Positions 47,224 to 56,830 of a stretch of DNA of 64,000 bases are shown one piece after another. The stretch lies in the NCBI GenBank assembly GCA_937920085.1, contig CALETE010000056.1:97538-161537 (forward strand). The letters run 5' to 3'. A program made the translations under genes and the position numbers. Origin of the DNA: an uncultured Alphaproteobacteria bacterium (GTDB lineage Bacteria; Pseudomonadota; Alphaproteobacteria; Caulobacterales; Caulobacteraceae). The number at the start of each line of letters is the position of its first letter. The first letter of the stretch is position 1. Below the pieces are notes generated by a model that saw only the letters and a program-made list of their open reading frames with translations, made no database searches and was not told the origin of the DNA.

Positions 47224-48658
47224 ACTGTTCTCGGTACTTCTGGACGATGCGCAGGGCGATGATGTTCAGGATTAGAGTGACCAGGAACAGGGTCAGGCCC
47301 AGGCCGAAGGCCGCAAGGGTCTTGGGACTGTCAAACTCCTGATCGCCAGTCAGCAGGGTGACAATCTGTACCGTAACCGTCGTGACCGTATCGAGGGGGT
47401 TGATGGTTGCCTTGGCCTGAAGACCAGCGGCCATGGTGACAATCATGGTTTCCCCAACAGCGCGGGACACCGCCAAAAGCAGAGCGGCCATAATCCCGGG
47501 CAAGGCGGCAGGCAGAACAACCTTTTTGACCGTCTCAGATCGGGTCGCGCCCATGGCGAGGCTGCCATCCCGCAGGGACTGAGGCACAGCATTGATGATG
47601 TCGTCAGACAGGGATGAAACAAACGGGATCAGCATGACCCCCATGACAGCACCCGCCACCAAAGCCATTTGGTTCTGAACCTGGCTCAAATACTGGCCAA
47701 GACCGTCCAGGCCGCTGCCAATCAGCAAACCGCCTATGCCATTGAAAAATTCACGAAAGAGCGGCCCCACGGTCAAGGCGGCGAAGAAGCCGTAGACGAC
47801 GGTTGGCACGCCAGCCAGAATTTCAAGAAGCGGCTTGACCACAGATCTGGCCAAGGGACTGGCGTATTCCGAAAGATAGATGGCCGAAAACAGGCCCACC
47901 GGTGCCGCCACCATCATGGCGATGATCATGATCAGGAACGTACCGATAAACAGCGGTACCGCACCGAACGCCCCACTAGAGGCATATTGATCTGACCGCA
48001 TGGCAATCTGCGGGTTCCACTCCATCCCAAACAGGAAGTCGACAGGCGAAACCGACTGGAAGAACCGCCAGCTTTCCCAAACCAAAGACCCAACAATGCC
48101 AATCGTCGTGAGAACGGCGGTCACTGAGCACAGGATAAAGAGCCCAGCGATCCAGGTTTCCACCTGATTACGCGCGCGAAAATCGGGTCGGATTTTCGGA
48201 TAGGCAAAAGCCACGCCGGCTAAGGCCAGAGCGATCGCCGCGGCAAGGGCACCGTAAGTGATCTGGCTGCGAAGATGCTTGGCCTTGGAGACAGCGTCGG
48301 CCAGGGCTTGCTTTTGCGGACCTTCGTAGACGGTCTCGCTGGGCTGCCCTCCTTGGGAAAGGGTAACAGCGTCGTTGTAGAAAACGTCCCTTTGCTGCGC
48401 ATCTAGCGCCTGGAGGGCCGAGGACTCAGACGATCTCAGCAGACCTGCCTCAAGGCTTCCGCCAAAACCAGCGGCGAGAAGCAAGATCAAGGCGGCAGGA
48501 ACAGCAACCCAAAGGGCGACATATCCGCCGTAGTATCCAGGCAGTGAATGCAGCCCAATCGGACGCCCGCCGACCGCAGCCAAAGCCTTGCCACGCGCCG
48601 CAAAGAAGGTCGCGCCCGAGAACAAGGCGAGGGCAAGGAGGGCGACCCAAGTCAGCAT
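47216..48658 (-). CDS. pstC: PstC, phosphate ABC transporter permease
   Basis: 480 residues, longer than the enteric protein, with an N-terminal extension that itself has several helices and a soluble stretch (about residues 65-125). The core has the permease loop VPQSLRDGSLAMGATRSETV and the segment GETMIVTMAAG. I start at the ATG at 48658, which begins directly with a hydrophobic helix; 48703 would add 15 polar residues. The promoter region in front carries a possible Pho box. Confidence 0.93.
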   Translation of the reverse strand: MLTWVALLALALFSGATFFAARGKALAAVGGRPIGLHSLPGYYGGYVALWVAVPAALILLLAAGFGGSLEAGLLRSSESSALQALDAQQRDVFYNDAVTLSQGGQPSETVYEGPQKQALADAVSKAKHLRSQITYGALAAAIALALAGVAFAYPKIRPDFRARNQVETWIAGLFILCSVTAVLTTIGIVGSLVWESWRFFQSVSPVDFLFGMEWNPQIAMRSDQYASSGAFGAVPLFIGTFLIMIIAMMVAAPVGLFSAIYLSEYASPLARSVVKPLLEILAGVPTVVYGFFAALTVGPLFREFFNGIGGLLIGSGLDGLGQYLSQVQNQMALVAGAVMGVMLIPFVSSLSDDIINAVPQSLRDGSLAMGATRSETVKKVVLPAALPGIMAALLLAVSRAVGETMIVTMAAGLQAKATINPLDTVTTVTVQIVTLLTGDQEFDSPKTLAAFGLGLTLFLVTLILNIIALRIVQKYREQYD

Positions 48659-48746
48659 GTCGTATTTAGATCCAAACTTCGTTGAGCCTGAGCCGGGCAG
48701 CACACGTCCGACAAGGCCGTGGCTATCGTGTCGGTGCAGAGGCTGT

Positions 48747-48775
48747 ACGACATTTTTGCGACGATTTTGTCACAA
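48747..48775 (-). promoter_or_regulatory. Possible Pho box upstream of pstC
   Basis: On the minus strand three seven-base units lie at 11-base spacing: TTGTGAC, TCGTCGC and ATGTCGT, each separated by AAAA. This spacing and the GT core fit PhoB boxes (CTGTCAT-N4 repeats), though each unit matches only in part. It overlaps the last bases of phoR and lies about 90 bases before the pstC start. Confidence 0.45.
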
Positions 48776-50146
48776 AACCTGAAGTGCCGCCTGAGAGGCC
48801 ATAGGCACATAGGCGGTAAACTTCGCACCCCGGCCCTCGACACTCTCCACGGCCAGACCACCGCGGTGACGATTTATGATATGTTTCACGATGGCCAGAC
48901 CTAGGCCCGTCCCAGGTCGCGCACCGCTTTTTTGACCCTCGACGCGATAGAAGCGCTCGGTCAGACGTGGAAGGTGCTCCCGGGCGAGGCCTGGGCCAGA
49001 GTCAGTCACCTGCAGGACCAGATAGCGGGTGGTGCCATGATCGGGTGTCAGCAGAGAGAGGCGGGCACTTTCTTCCATGGAGGGAACCACAGCTTCGACT
49101 GCGCTCAAATCAAGGCGCAGGCTTACGGTGACGACACCCCCCGGCGGCGTGTATTTCAGGGCATTGTCCACCAGGTTCTGGATCACCTGAACCAGCTGAT
49201 CGCGATCCCCAATGGTGATCGCCCGACCGATGGCAGGAATATCTGAATTGAGGGTCACGCCGCCTTCGCGGGCCAAGGGACCCAGGGAATCCAAGACATC
49301 CATCACAGCCAGGGCTAGATCCATTGCCCCCGCTGGGGCGATGTGCTCGTTCAATTCGATGCGGCTGAGTGACAAAAGATCATCGATCAGACGGCTCATG
49401 CGTTCCGCCTGAGTCTGCATAATACCAAGGAACTTCTCCCGCGCCGCGTCATCGGTCCGGGCATGGCCCCGAAGGGTTTCGATAAAGCCAGATAGTGAAG
49501 CCAGGGGGGTGCGCAATTCATGGCTGGCATTGGCCAAGAAGTCGGCCCGCGTCCGCTCTGCCCGACGAATATCCGTCTCATCCCGCAGCACCAAGACAGC
49601 TGTGCGCAGTTCCCCGTCCCCACCACCAAGCGGTTGGGCAAAGGCTTTAAGCACCCGCCCTTGAGTCCCTCCGAGGTCGTATAGGGCTGTCGCAGCCACC
49701 TGACCAAACAGGGCCTCATCCACGGCTTCCAGCACATCGGGGTCACGGATCGCCGTGACCAGAAGGCCTGTCTCGAGCGTAAGGTTCAGAACCTCTCTGG
49801 CGGCTTGGTTGGCCAGCACATATCGCCGCCCCGTCGGATCATCGGGCTCAAGCCCAGTGACCAGGAGAACTGGATCTGGCAGGGCGTCCACCATCGCGGC
49901 GTAGGGCGGCCCCCGGCTGAGCTCATCTGCGCTACGAGGCGAGGTCAAATCTTCATTTTGCCTTTCGCGCGATACGCCAATCCAGCCAATGAGTGTGCTG
50001 GCGGCCAGGACCAGGGTCGCCCCCGCAATGGCTGATTCCAAATCAAGACGATGCAAGAGGGTCATGGCCCCAAGCACCAGCGCAGCGCTGACGGCGCTCG
50101 CCAGTGCAGTCCAAATCGGGAGGCTAGATCGAGAGGTCGTCGGCAA
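48770..50146 (-). CDS. phoR: PhoR, phosphate-responsive histidine kinase
   Basis: 458-residue membrane kinase. Two hydrophobic segments near the N-terminus (about residues 10-60), a PAS-like domain, phospho-acceptor His209 in ANASHELRTPLASL, N box LVDNALKYTP, G1 VTDSGPGLA, and G2 GTGLGLAIVKHI. The TTG at 50146 has GGAGA six bases upstream and is preferred over a start at 50194. Gene order with pst, phoU and phoB is that of Caulobacter. Confidence 0.93.
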   Translation of the reverse strand: MPTTSRSSLPIWTALASAVSAALVLGAMTLLHRLDLESAIAGATLVLAASTLIGWIGVSRERQNEDLTSPRSADELSRGPPYAAMVDALPDPVLLVTGLEPDDPTGRRYVLANQAAREVLNLTLETGLLVTAIRDPDVLEAVDEALFGQVAATALYDLGGTQGRVLKAFAQPLGGGDGELRTAVLVLRDETDIRRAERTRADFLANASHELRTPLASLSGFIETLRGHARTDDAAREKFLGIMQTQAERMSRLIDDLLSLSRIELNEHIAPAGAMDLALAVMDVLDSLGPLAREGGVTLNSDIPAIGRAITIGDRDQLVQVIQNLVDNALKYTPPGGVVTVSLRLDLSAVEAVVPSMEESARLSLLTPDHGTTRYLVLQVTDSGPGLAREHLPRLTERFYRVEGQKSGARPGTGLGLAIVKHIINRHRGGLAVESVEGRGAKFTAYVPMASQAALQVL

Positions 50147-50393
50147 GCCGAATCTCCAATGGCTGCAACCAACCACGCTACAGTCTGGTGACAATTGAAT
50201 GACAAGACCCTGATTCTCAGTAGGCCGAACTGCCCTTCGGACGAAATGGCTTGCGGTCCGAGATTGGCACCGGGGCGCCTAGGGATTAGGTTGCGTCGCG
50301 GCGCACAGTCGCGCCTTGGTCCTGCCGCATCTCAAGCGGGCCTAGGGTCGATAATGTCTTGGTCGCCTGATTTTAAGTCTACGGGAAAAGCCT

Positions 50394-52691
50394 ATGTCCT
50401 TGGAGAGGTTCGCCGAAGCCGAAGCTGCTATGGCGCGGGGGCAGAGGGACGAAGCCATCCGCTTAACGGCGGAGCAACTGACCCTGGATCCAAAAGCGCC
50501 CATTCAGGTTTATCGCAATTTCAGCGCCATGCTGATCCGGCTGAAGCGGTACGAAGAGGGTGCGAAATGGTCCCGCCAGGGGACTGAAGTCTATCCCCGC
50601 GATGCGACGCTCTGGAACAATCTTGGCGTCTCATGGCGCCGTCTTGCCCGCTATGAAGAGGCACTGGCGGCTCTTCGCCAAAGCCAGAAGCTGGACCCGA
50701 AATCGAACTCAGCGCCCATCAACATGGGCAATGTTTATAATGACATGAAGGATGGCCGACGTTCGGTAGACACCTGGACCAAACTCGTCCGCACGTCACC
50801 GACCAATGCCGAATTCCAGCGCAGTCTCGGCCGTGGATTGATCTATTCTGGAGAGCCCGACAAGGCCGAAATGCGGTTCCGTTTGGCTGTGAAATTGAAG
50901 CCTGACTATGAAGATGCGTGGATTGACCTCATCAATCTGACGACGGACGCATTAGATCCTCTCAATGTCATCCCGATGATCGATCAGGCCCTGGCCGCCA
51001 CCCCCAGCCTGACCAAGCTCTGTGAAATCAAGGCGATGCTCTACCGCCGCCTCAATCGCAATAAGGAGGCGGAAGCCTATTTGCTGGGTCTTATCCCGGT
51101 CTATGGCGATGTTCCTTGGCTGCATAACCTGATCGGAACGACAATTTCCGAATGGGACCGTGAGCGTGCCCATGGTCACATGCGCAAGGCCATTGAGCTG
51201 GATCCGACCAAGGCGGACTACCGAATGGCTTTGGCGGAAAGCCTAAGCCGGACGAGAGGCCCTAAGGAGTCTGAGTTTCTGGAACAAGCCTATCACGTGC
51301 TTAAGGACGCAGAGGGCATGTTGGAGCTCAACCCGTCTGAACTCAAAGTCGCCTCTGAAATCTTCACGCGACTTGCGGACTATGACGCGTCTGACTCCCT
51401 GGCCAGCTTCGAAGAGATTGGTCGTAAATTTGCGTCCAATGGAAAGCACACGGCCCTATTGCTTCACCTTAGTCGCGTGCGGTCAGACGCAGACCGCCAT
51501 GAGTTGGTTACCCAACACAAAATGTGGGGTGATGCGATTCAGGCGCAGGCGATCAAACAACCGATCACCTTTCCGACGCCCAGGCCCGTCGACGGAAAAA
51601 TCCGCATTGGTTTCATGTCGTCTGACCTTCGGGGCCATCCGGTGGCCTATTTCGCCCTGCCCCTGCTGGAGCATTACGACAAGAGCCGCTTCGAAGTTTA
51701 TTGCTATTCCTACTTCCTGCAGGAAGAGGACAGCCTCCAAAAGCGGATCACTGAAATGGTGGATGGCTTCCGTTGGAGGAAAGAGATCACTGAGCGCGAT
51801 GCCGCGCAAATGATTGCTGATGATCAGCTCGACATGCTGATCGAGCTCGGTGGCACCACCCATATGAATAAGCTGGCGGTCATGGCCTTTAAGGCCGCCC
51901 CCCTTCAGGCCAGTTGGCTTGGCTATCCGCATTCCGCGGGTCTGACCTCGATCGACCGCTTTATTCTCGACCCCTATGTGGTGCCCGAGGACAAGAGCCT
52001 GGTGATCGAAGAGCCCTTGCTCATGCCGAAAAGCTGGATCGCTATGGGCGAGTTGGCCTTCCCAGAGCGGCCAATCACACCGGGCACGCCAGAATCACGG
52101 AAGGGCTTCCTCACCTACGGAACGGCGAACAATCCCTACAAGTATTCCAAAGCCATGGTGCAAACCTGGGCCCGGATCGTCGCGGCGACGCCAAATTCCC
52201 AATTTCTATTCGTCCGCCCTGAAGCCGGCTCGCCCACCTTCCGCACCAATATTGAGGCGATTTTTGAGGGGGAAGGCGTCAGCAAGGATCGCGTGCGATT
52301 TGAGAGCGTCCGTGGTGCCCACATGCCCTTCTATAACGAGATCGACATTTCGCTCGACACCTTCCCTCAGACTGGCGGCACAACAACCTGTGAGTCCCTA
52401 TTCATGGGCGTTCCAGTGATCACCTTGGTGGGACCTGCGGTTTTTGAGCGCCTCAGCTATTCGATCCTAAACAATGCGGGTCTGGGAGATCTCTGCGCGT
52501 TTTCCGAAGCCGAATATGTTGAGAAGGCCCTTGGTCTGGCCGCCGACGCGCCTCGGCGCGCAAAGCTTCGCACCGACCTGCGCAATATGCTCAAGCAGTC
52601 GCCCTTGGGTCAAACTCAGCAGTTTGCGACAGATTTCTTCAGCATGATCGAAGGCGCTGTCGCCAAGTCGAAGGCTGCACAGACCGCTTAA
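50394..52691 (+). CDS. TPR protein with GT41 (OGT/SPINDLY-like) glycosyltransferase domain
   Basis: 765 residues. TPR-like helical repeats fill about residues 1-340 (units such as ATLWNNLGVSWRRLARYEEA and KSNSAPINMGNVYNDM). The C-terminal half is the GT41 domain: IRIGFMSSDLRGHPVAYF, IELGGTTHMNKL, ASWLGYPHSAGLTSIDRFI, and the nucleotide-sugar site TFPQTGGTTTCESLFMGVPV. This architecture modifies proteins on Ser/Thr; Caulobacter FlmG, of related design, glycosylates flagellin. Neighbouring sugar genes suggest a surface protein as target, inferred. The stop overlaps the convergent reductase gene by three bases. Confidence 0.88.
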   Translation: MSLERFAEAEAAMARGQRDEAIRLTAEQLTLDPKAPIQVYRNFSAMLIRLKRYEEGAKWSRQGTEVYPRDATLWNNLGVSWRRLARYEEALAALRQSQKLDPKSNSAPINMGNVYNDMKDGRRSVDTWTKLVRTSPTNAEFQRSLGRGLIYSGEPDKAEMRFRLAVKLKPDYEDAWIDLINLTTDALDPLNVIPMIDQALAATPSLTKLCEIKAMLYRRLNRNKEAEAYLLGLIPVYGDVPWLHNLIGTTISEWDRERAHGHMRKAIELDPTKADYRMALAESLSRTRGPKESEFLEQAYHVLKDAEGMLELNPSELKVASEIFTRLADYDASDSLASFEEIGRKFASNGKHTALLLHLSRVRSDADRHELVTQHKMWGDAIQAQAIKQPITFPTPRPVDGKIRIGFMSSDLRGHPVAYFALPLLEHYDKSRFEVYCYSYFLQEEDSLQKRITEMVDGFRWRKEITERDAAQMIADDQLDMLIELGGTTHMNKLAVMAFKAAPLQASWLGYPHSAGLTSIDRFILDPYVVPEDKSLVIEEPLLMPKSWIAMGELAFPERPITPGTPESRKGFLTYGTANNPYKYSKAMVQTWARIVAATPNSQFLFVRPEAGSPTFRTNIEAIFEGEGVSKDRVRFESVRGAHMPFYNEIDISLDTFPQTGGTTTCESLFMGVPVITLVGPAVFERLSYSILNNAGLGDLCAFSEAEYVEKALGLAADAPRRAKLRTDLRNMLKQSPLGQTQQFATDFFSMIEGAVAKSKAAQTA

Positions 52692-53503
52692 TTGGCCTGA
52701 AATCCTGGGCTACCCAAGATTTCAGCTATCACCGAAGTGGCGTCCCGAGGCGTCACCCCGATCGCTTTCAGGCGCGAGATGTCGCACTGGGGCTGGGGGA
52801 TCGGTACGTCCTGTCCGGTCAAGGTCAGCTGCCGCCCTGCCTGGGCAAAGACCTCAGCCACCTCGCGATTTAGGACCGTGCGACCGCCGGCAATGTTGAA
52901 AATGCCTTGATCCTCACCGGTCGCCAGGGCCAGGAGCCCCGCTATGGCGTCATCCACATGGATATAGTCACGACCGCCCATGGGAGATGACGGCAGGGTG
53001 ATGTCAGCCTCCAGGCGCGCCCGCTGCAAAAGCTCTGACAGGAACCCACTGGCGGCGTCATCAGCATCAAAGACATTGGAAAGGCGGGCAACGCAGGCGC
53101 GCCCGCCGCCGCTATTTAGACAGAGAGCCTCACCCAGCGCCTTTGACAGGTCATAGACATTGCGCGGCAAGTGCGGATCCAGCTCCAAGACATCGGTTTC
53201 CCGCCCGCCCCGCAAAGATAGGCTGTCATAGACCCGGGTCGAGGACAGATAGACCAAGCGCTCAAAACCAGCGCCCTTGAGGATATTGGCAAGCAGGGTC
53301 ACATGCGCCTCGACCGTATCGAAGGGTCGCTGCAAAAAGTCGCCCGTCAAGCCCGCGCAATAGATGACCCGCCCAAGGTCCTCACCTGCAAAATCCTGCT
53401 GGGTTCGGGGGGGAGAAACCACCTTTTCACCCCGGGCCGTCAGGGCCGAAACAAGCCGAGATCCGATAAATCCCCCGGCGCCGATGACCGTGAAGTGTGT
53501 CAC
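52688..53503 (-). CDS. NAD(P)-dependent sugar epimerase/reductase (SDR)
   Basis: 271-residue extended SDR. Rossmann motif IGAGGFIGSRLVSAL at the N-terminus, catalytic YDLSKALGE (Tyr-x-x-x-Lys) and upstream Ser-rich YLSSTRVYDS. Last gene of the minus-strand sugar operon; it starts with GTG overlapping the acyltransferase stop. In a CDP-deoxysugar pathway the expected task is reduction of the 4-keto group, giving the final nucleotide sugar. Assignment to that step is by context. Confidence 0.82.
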   Translation of the reverse strand: MTHFTVIGAGGFIGSRLVSALTARGEKVVSPPRTQQDFAGEDLGRVIYCAGLTGDFLQRPFDTVEAHVTLLANILKGAGFERLVYLSSTRVYDSLSLRGGRETDVLELDPHLPRNVYDLSKALGEALCLNSGGGRACVARLSNVFDADDAASGFLSELLQRARLEADITLPSSPMGGRDYIHVDDAIAGLLALATGEDQGIFNIAGGRTVLNREVAEVFAQAGRQLTLTGQDVPIPQPQCDISRLKAIGVTPRDATSVIAEILGSPGFQAN

Positions 53504-53991
53504 TTGGCGCGCGATCCGACCCGCTGAGCCGGAGCCCCAGCATAGATTGACATGGGCTCGAGAACCCCACGCACCACAGCACCCGCGGCCACTATGGTTC
53601 CACGACCGATCACAGCCCCATCCAGCACCACGACATTGGCCCCCAGCCAGACATCATCTTCAATGACAATGCCCCCGCGACTGGGTTGGAAGCCCTGATC
53701 GCGAATCCGTCGCTCAGGGTCGGCAAAGGCATGATTGGTCGGAGCCAGGGTACAATTGGCGGCAATCAGAACCCCATCGCCGATGCGAATACCATTGCCG
53801 GTATAAAGGACGGTCCCAGAATTGAGGGCGCAATCCTCGCCAATGATCACGTCCCCCGATCCACCAGCCGGTTTGATCTTCACAAAGGAATCTACCAGGG
53901 TTCGGGCACCGATAATGATCCGGGTCCCCCGCGCGGACACTTCGATGTCTGCGAGGGCGGAAATCTTGGCGGACGGGTCAATGCTCAGCAT
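53500..53991 (-). CDS. Left-handed beta-helix acyltransferase
   Basis: 163-residue hexapeptide-repeat protein. Repeats of the I-G-x-x-x type run through most of the sequence (IIIGARTLVD, VIIGEDCALN, IRIGDGVLIAANC). The acetyltransferase histidine lies in APTNHAFADPE, and IEDDVWLGANVVVLDG is typical of LbH acetyltransferases. Likely adds an acetyl or other acyl group to a sugar. Three bases after the epimerase gene. Confidence 0.85.
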   Translation of the reverse strand: MLSIDPSAKISALADIEVSARGTRIIIGARTLVDSFVKIKPAGGSGDVIIGEDCALNSGTVLYTGNGIRIGDGVLIAANCTLAPTNHAFADPERRIRDQGFQPSRGGIVIEDDVWLGANVVVLDGAVIGRGTIVAAGAVVRGVLEPMSIYAGAPAQRVGSRAK

Positions 53992-53994
53992 GGC

Positions 53995-54534
53995 TTACCC
54001 CAAGACGCCCATGAAATCGGGATAGGCGGCGTCTCGCTCTGAGATCACTGAGGGAAGCCGCGGCCATTCAATCCCGAAAGCAGGATCGTTCCAACGCACC
54101 CCGCGGCCATGGCCCGGCTCGAAAATACGATTGATCTGATAGAGCACGTCGCAATCGTCCTCCAGGGTTAGAAAGCCGTGGGCCATGCCCTCGCCAATCA
54201 GCAGGGCACGGCCGGACTCTGCATCCAGTTCAACCCCCGTCCAGTTGCGGAAGGTGGGGCTGTCTGCCCGTAAGTCGACCGCCACATCGAAAATCCGCCC
54301 GCGGGTTGCCCGCACGAGCTTGGCTTCGGTGTGGGGCTGGCCCTCATAGTGCAGACCACGCAGGGTTCCGGCCTTCACATTGCGCGAGAGGCTGGTTTGC
54401 TGGGGTATGAAACCATAGCCGGCCTGGGCGAACTCATCTGGACAGTGCAGGCGGGCAAACGACCCTCGCACATCCGAAATGGGATCAAGATCGACCACCA
54501 CAACGCCGGCAATAGCGGTGGGGGTAAAGCGCAT
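53995..54534 (-). CDS. RmlC-like nucleotide-sugar epimerase
   Basis: 179-residue cupin of the dTDP-4-dehydrorhamnose 3,5-epimerase family. Features: DVRGSFARLHC, QQTSLSRNVKAGTLRGLHY with the catalytic-region histidine, and GMAHGFLTLED. Because the operon has CDP-glucose genes and no dTDP-glucose genes, the substrate is probably a CDP-4-keto-6-deoxyhexose, as 5- or 3,5-epimerase. TGATG overlap with the methyltransferase gene. Confidence 0.87.
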   Translation of the reverse strand: MRFTPTAIAGVVVVDLDPISDVRGSFARLHCPDEFAQAGYGFIPQQTSLSRNVKAGTLRGLHYEGQPHTEAKLVRATRGRIFDVAVDLRADSPTFRNWTGVELDAESGRALLIGEGMAHGFLTLEDDCDVLYQINRIFEPGHGRGVRWNDPAFGIEWPRLPSVISERDAAYPDFMGVLG

Positions 54535-55772
54535 CAGTCAAAGACCTGAGGTTCAGGGGCCGCCGTGACGAACTTTCCGCTCCAAGACTGGATGACCGCC
54601 ATCTGTCCCATGATTTCGGCCTTCAGATTCCAGGGCAGGATCAGCAGATAGTCCGGCTTAATTTCGCTGACCTTGGCAGGTGCCAGGACCGGGATATGGC
54701 TGCCCGGCAGGAAGCGGTCCTGCTTGTGGGGATTGGCATCGAAAACGGCGACAATGTCGTCCGTGCCCGTTCCTGCATAGTTCAAGAAGGTATTGCCCTT
54801 GGCCGCAGCACCATAGGCCGCGACCCGCTTTCCTTCCGACTTCGCCTTAGCCAGGAAGGCGAGGAAGCTGTCTCGCACGGCCTCGACCCTAGCGGTGAAA
54901 CCGCCATAGGTGGCCAGAAGGTCTAGGCCGGCGGCCTGTTCCCGGGCGCGCAGATCGATCAGGGCCTGGGTCTCGGCATGGTCAGCCGCCTGGTGGCAAC
55001 AGAATAGGCGCAATGACCCCCCGTGGGTTGGCAAAAGCTCCACATCAAAGGGCCGCAGGCCGTTGGCCCGGAGCACCTTTTCCACTGCCAGCAGGGACAG
55101 GTAGGAGAAGTGCTCGTGATAGATGGTGTCGAACTGAACCTGCTCAATCAAGTTCAGCAGGTGGGGGAATTCAAAGGTCAGGACACCCTGGGGCGCCAGG
55201 ACCAGGGGAAACCCGGCCACGAAGTCGCCTATGTCAGGGACGTGGGCCAAGACATTGTTTCCGGCCATCAGGTCGGCGGAAATGCCCCGTGCCGCAAGAT
55301 CTCGACCGGTTGCGGCGTTGAAAAACGACACCTCGGTGGGCACGCCAATCTCGATGGCCGCCTGGGCGGTGTTGGCGGTGGGCTCAATCCCAAGGATCGG
55401 CACGCCCACTGCCTTGAAGTGCTTGAGCAGGTAGCCATCATTGCTGGCCACCTCGATGACCAGGGATTTGGGGCCCAGGTCGAACCGGGCGATCATCGCC
55501 TCAGCATAGCGCTTGGCGTGGGCAACCCAGGATTCCGAATAGGACGAGAAATAGGCGTAGCCGTCGTCGAAAATATCATCGGCCGCGACCGGATCGTCCG
55601 CCTGCACGAGGAAGCAATTGGGACAAACCCGCGTGTGTAGAGGATAGGATTTCTCAGTTCCCGCCGCCAGCTGGGCCGGGGTCAGATAGGAATTGGCCAG
55701 GGGCTGACGTCCGAGGTCCAGAAAGGTCTGGGTCAGGGGGGTTTGGCAAAAGCGGCAGGCTGGGGTGGTCAT
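54534..55772 (-). CDS. Sugar C-methyltransferase (TylC3/NovU-like)
   Basis: 412 residues. An N-terminal zinc-binding domain with CRFCQTPL and CPNCFLVQ is followed by a SAM domain (VIEVASNDGYLLKHFKAVG, GIEPTANTAQAA) and a C-terminal Rossmann-like domain (VAAYGAAAKGNTFLNYAG). This three-part build is that of 3-C-methyltransferases of deoxysugar pathways, with YHEHFSYLSL at the active site. The ATG at 55772 overlaps the rfbG stop by one base. Methyl transfer to C3 of a 4-keto sugar is the likely reaction. Confidence 0.87.
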   Translation of the reverse strand: MTTPACRFCQTPLTQTFLDLGRQPLANSYLTPAQLAAGTEKSYPLHTRVCPNCFLVQADDPVAADDIFDDGYAYFSSYSESWVAHAKRYAEAMIARFDLGPKSLVIEVASNDGYLLKHFKAVGVPILGIEPTANTAQAAIEIGVPTEVSFFNAATGRDLAARGISADLMAGNNVLAHVPDIGDFVAGFPLVLAPQGVLTFEFPHLLNLIEQVQFDTIYHEHFSYLSLLAVEKVLRANGLRPFDVELLPTHGGSLRLFCCHQAADHAETQALIDLRAREQAAGLDLLATYGGFTARVEAVRDSFLAFLAKAKSEGKRVAAYGAAAKGNTFLNYAGTGTDDIVAVFDANPHKQDRFLPGSHIPVLAPAKVSEIKPDYLLILPWNLKAEIMGQMAVIQSWSGKFVTAAPEPQVFD

Positions 55773-56830
55773 CACAAGGTCTCGTAACGTGCTAGCTGGG
55801 CCCTGCAAAGGGCCAGGGCGTCTTCCCCATCGGCCTGGCGGCGATACCAGTCCATGGTCCAGGTCACCGCCATTGGGGCGTCGAGCTGGCTTTCGAAGCC
55901 GAGGACAGACCTCGCCTGAGAGGCATCTATGCCCAGGGCCTTGGCTTCAAGGGAATTCGGGTCTGGCTCATGACGCCAGGGCTTGGCACCCAGGGCCGCA
56001 ACAGCCTGGCTTGCGAGGGTGCCCACCGTGACCTCAGGGCCGCCGGGTTTGGGGCCGAAATTCATGGCCCGGGGGGCTGTTTCATCGCTCGCCAACCGCT
56101 CGAGATAGGTCAGGTAACCCGCCACACAGTCCAGGACATGCTGCCAGGGGCGGGTCGACTCCGGATGGCGCAGGACGGTGATGGCCTGAGCCTGCCCCGC
56201 CCGCACAATGTCAGCCACCAGCCGGTCGCGGGAAAAGTCGCCGCCGCCGATCACATTGCCTCCCCGGGCCGTGGCCAGGGGCACCCCTGCCCTTTCGAAA
56301 TAGCTACGGGCGAAGCTCTGGGTAACGATTTCGGCTGCGGCCTTAGAGGCCGAATAGGGATCCTTGCCCCCCAGGGCGTCGGTCTCCACAAAAGCGCGCC
56401 CGGTCTCGGCATTGGCGTAGACCTTGTCGGAGGTGACAACCAGACAGGCCTGAAGCGCCGTCTGGGTCCGCAGGGCCTGGAGCAGGTGGGCTGTGCCCAT
56501 AATGTTGGAGGCAAAGGTGCCGATCGGGTCCTCGATGGAGGTGCGGACAATGGGCTGGGCGGCCATATGCAAAACCAGATCAAAGGTCCGCCCGGCCAGG
56601 GCAGTCTCCACCGCAGCCTGATCGCGCAGATCGACGATCAGCGAGTCCGTAAGGCTGGAAATCTGCGCCAGGTCGTAGAGCGCTGGGGTCTGGTCTGGTG
56701 CCAGGGAAAGACCCGTAACCTGAGCCCCCATGTGCGACAGCCAGATGGCGGCCCAGGATCCCTTGAAGCCCGTGTGCCCCGTCAGCAGAACCCGTTTGCC
56801 CGACCAGAAGGCGGGATTGGGTCTGGTCAT
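55772..56830 (-). CDS. rfbG: CDP-glucose 4,6-dehydratase (RfbG)
   Basis: 352-residue extended SDR that makes CDP-4-keto-6-deoxyglucose. Nucleotide site LLTGHTGFKGSWAAIWL, HMAAQPIVRTS, VVTSDKVYAN, catalytic YSASKAAAE, and GGGDFSRDRLV, all characteristic of RfbG rather than RmlB. ATGA overlap with rfbF. Confidence 0.94.
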   Translation of the reverse strand: MTRPNPAFWSGKRVLLTGHTGFKGSWAAIWLSHMGAQVTGLSLAPDQTPALYDLAQISSLTDSLIVDLRDQAAVETALAGRTFDLVLHMAAQPIVRTSIEDPIGTFASNIMGTAHLLQALRTQTALQACLVVTSDKVYANAETGRAFVETDALGGKDPYSASKAAAEIVTQSFARSYFERAGVPLATARGGNVIGGGDFSRDRLVADIVRAGQAQAITVLRHPESTRPWQHVLDCVAGYLTYLERLASDETAPRAMNFGPKPGGPEVTVGTLASQAVAALGAKPWRHEPDPNSLEAKALGIDASQARSVLGFESQLDAPMAVTWTMDWYRRQADGEDALALCRAQLARYETL

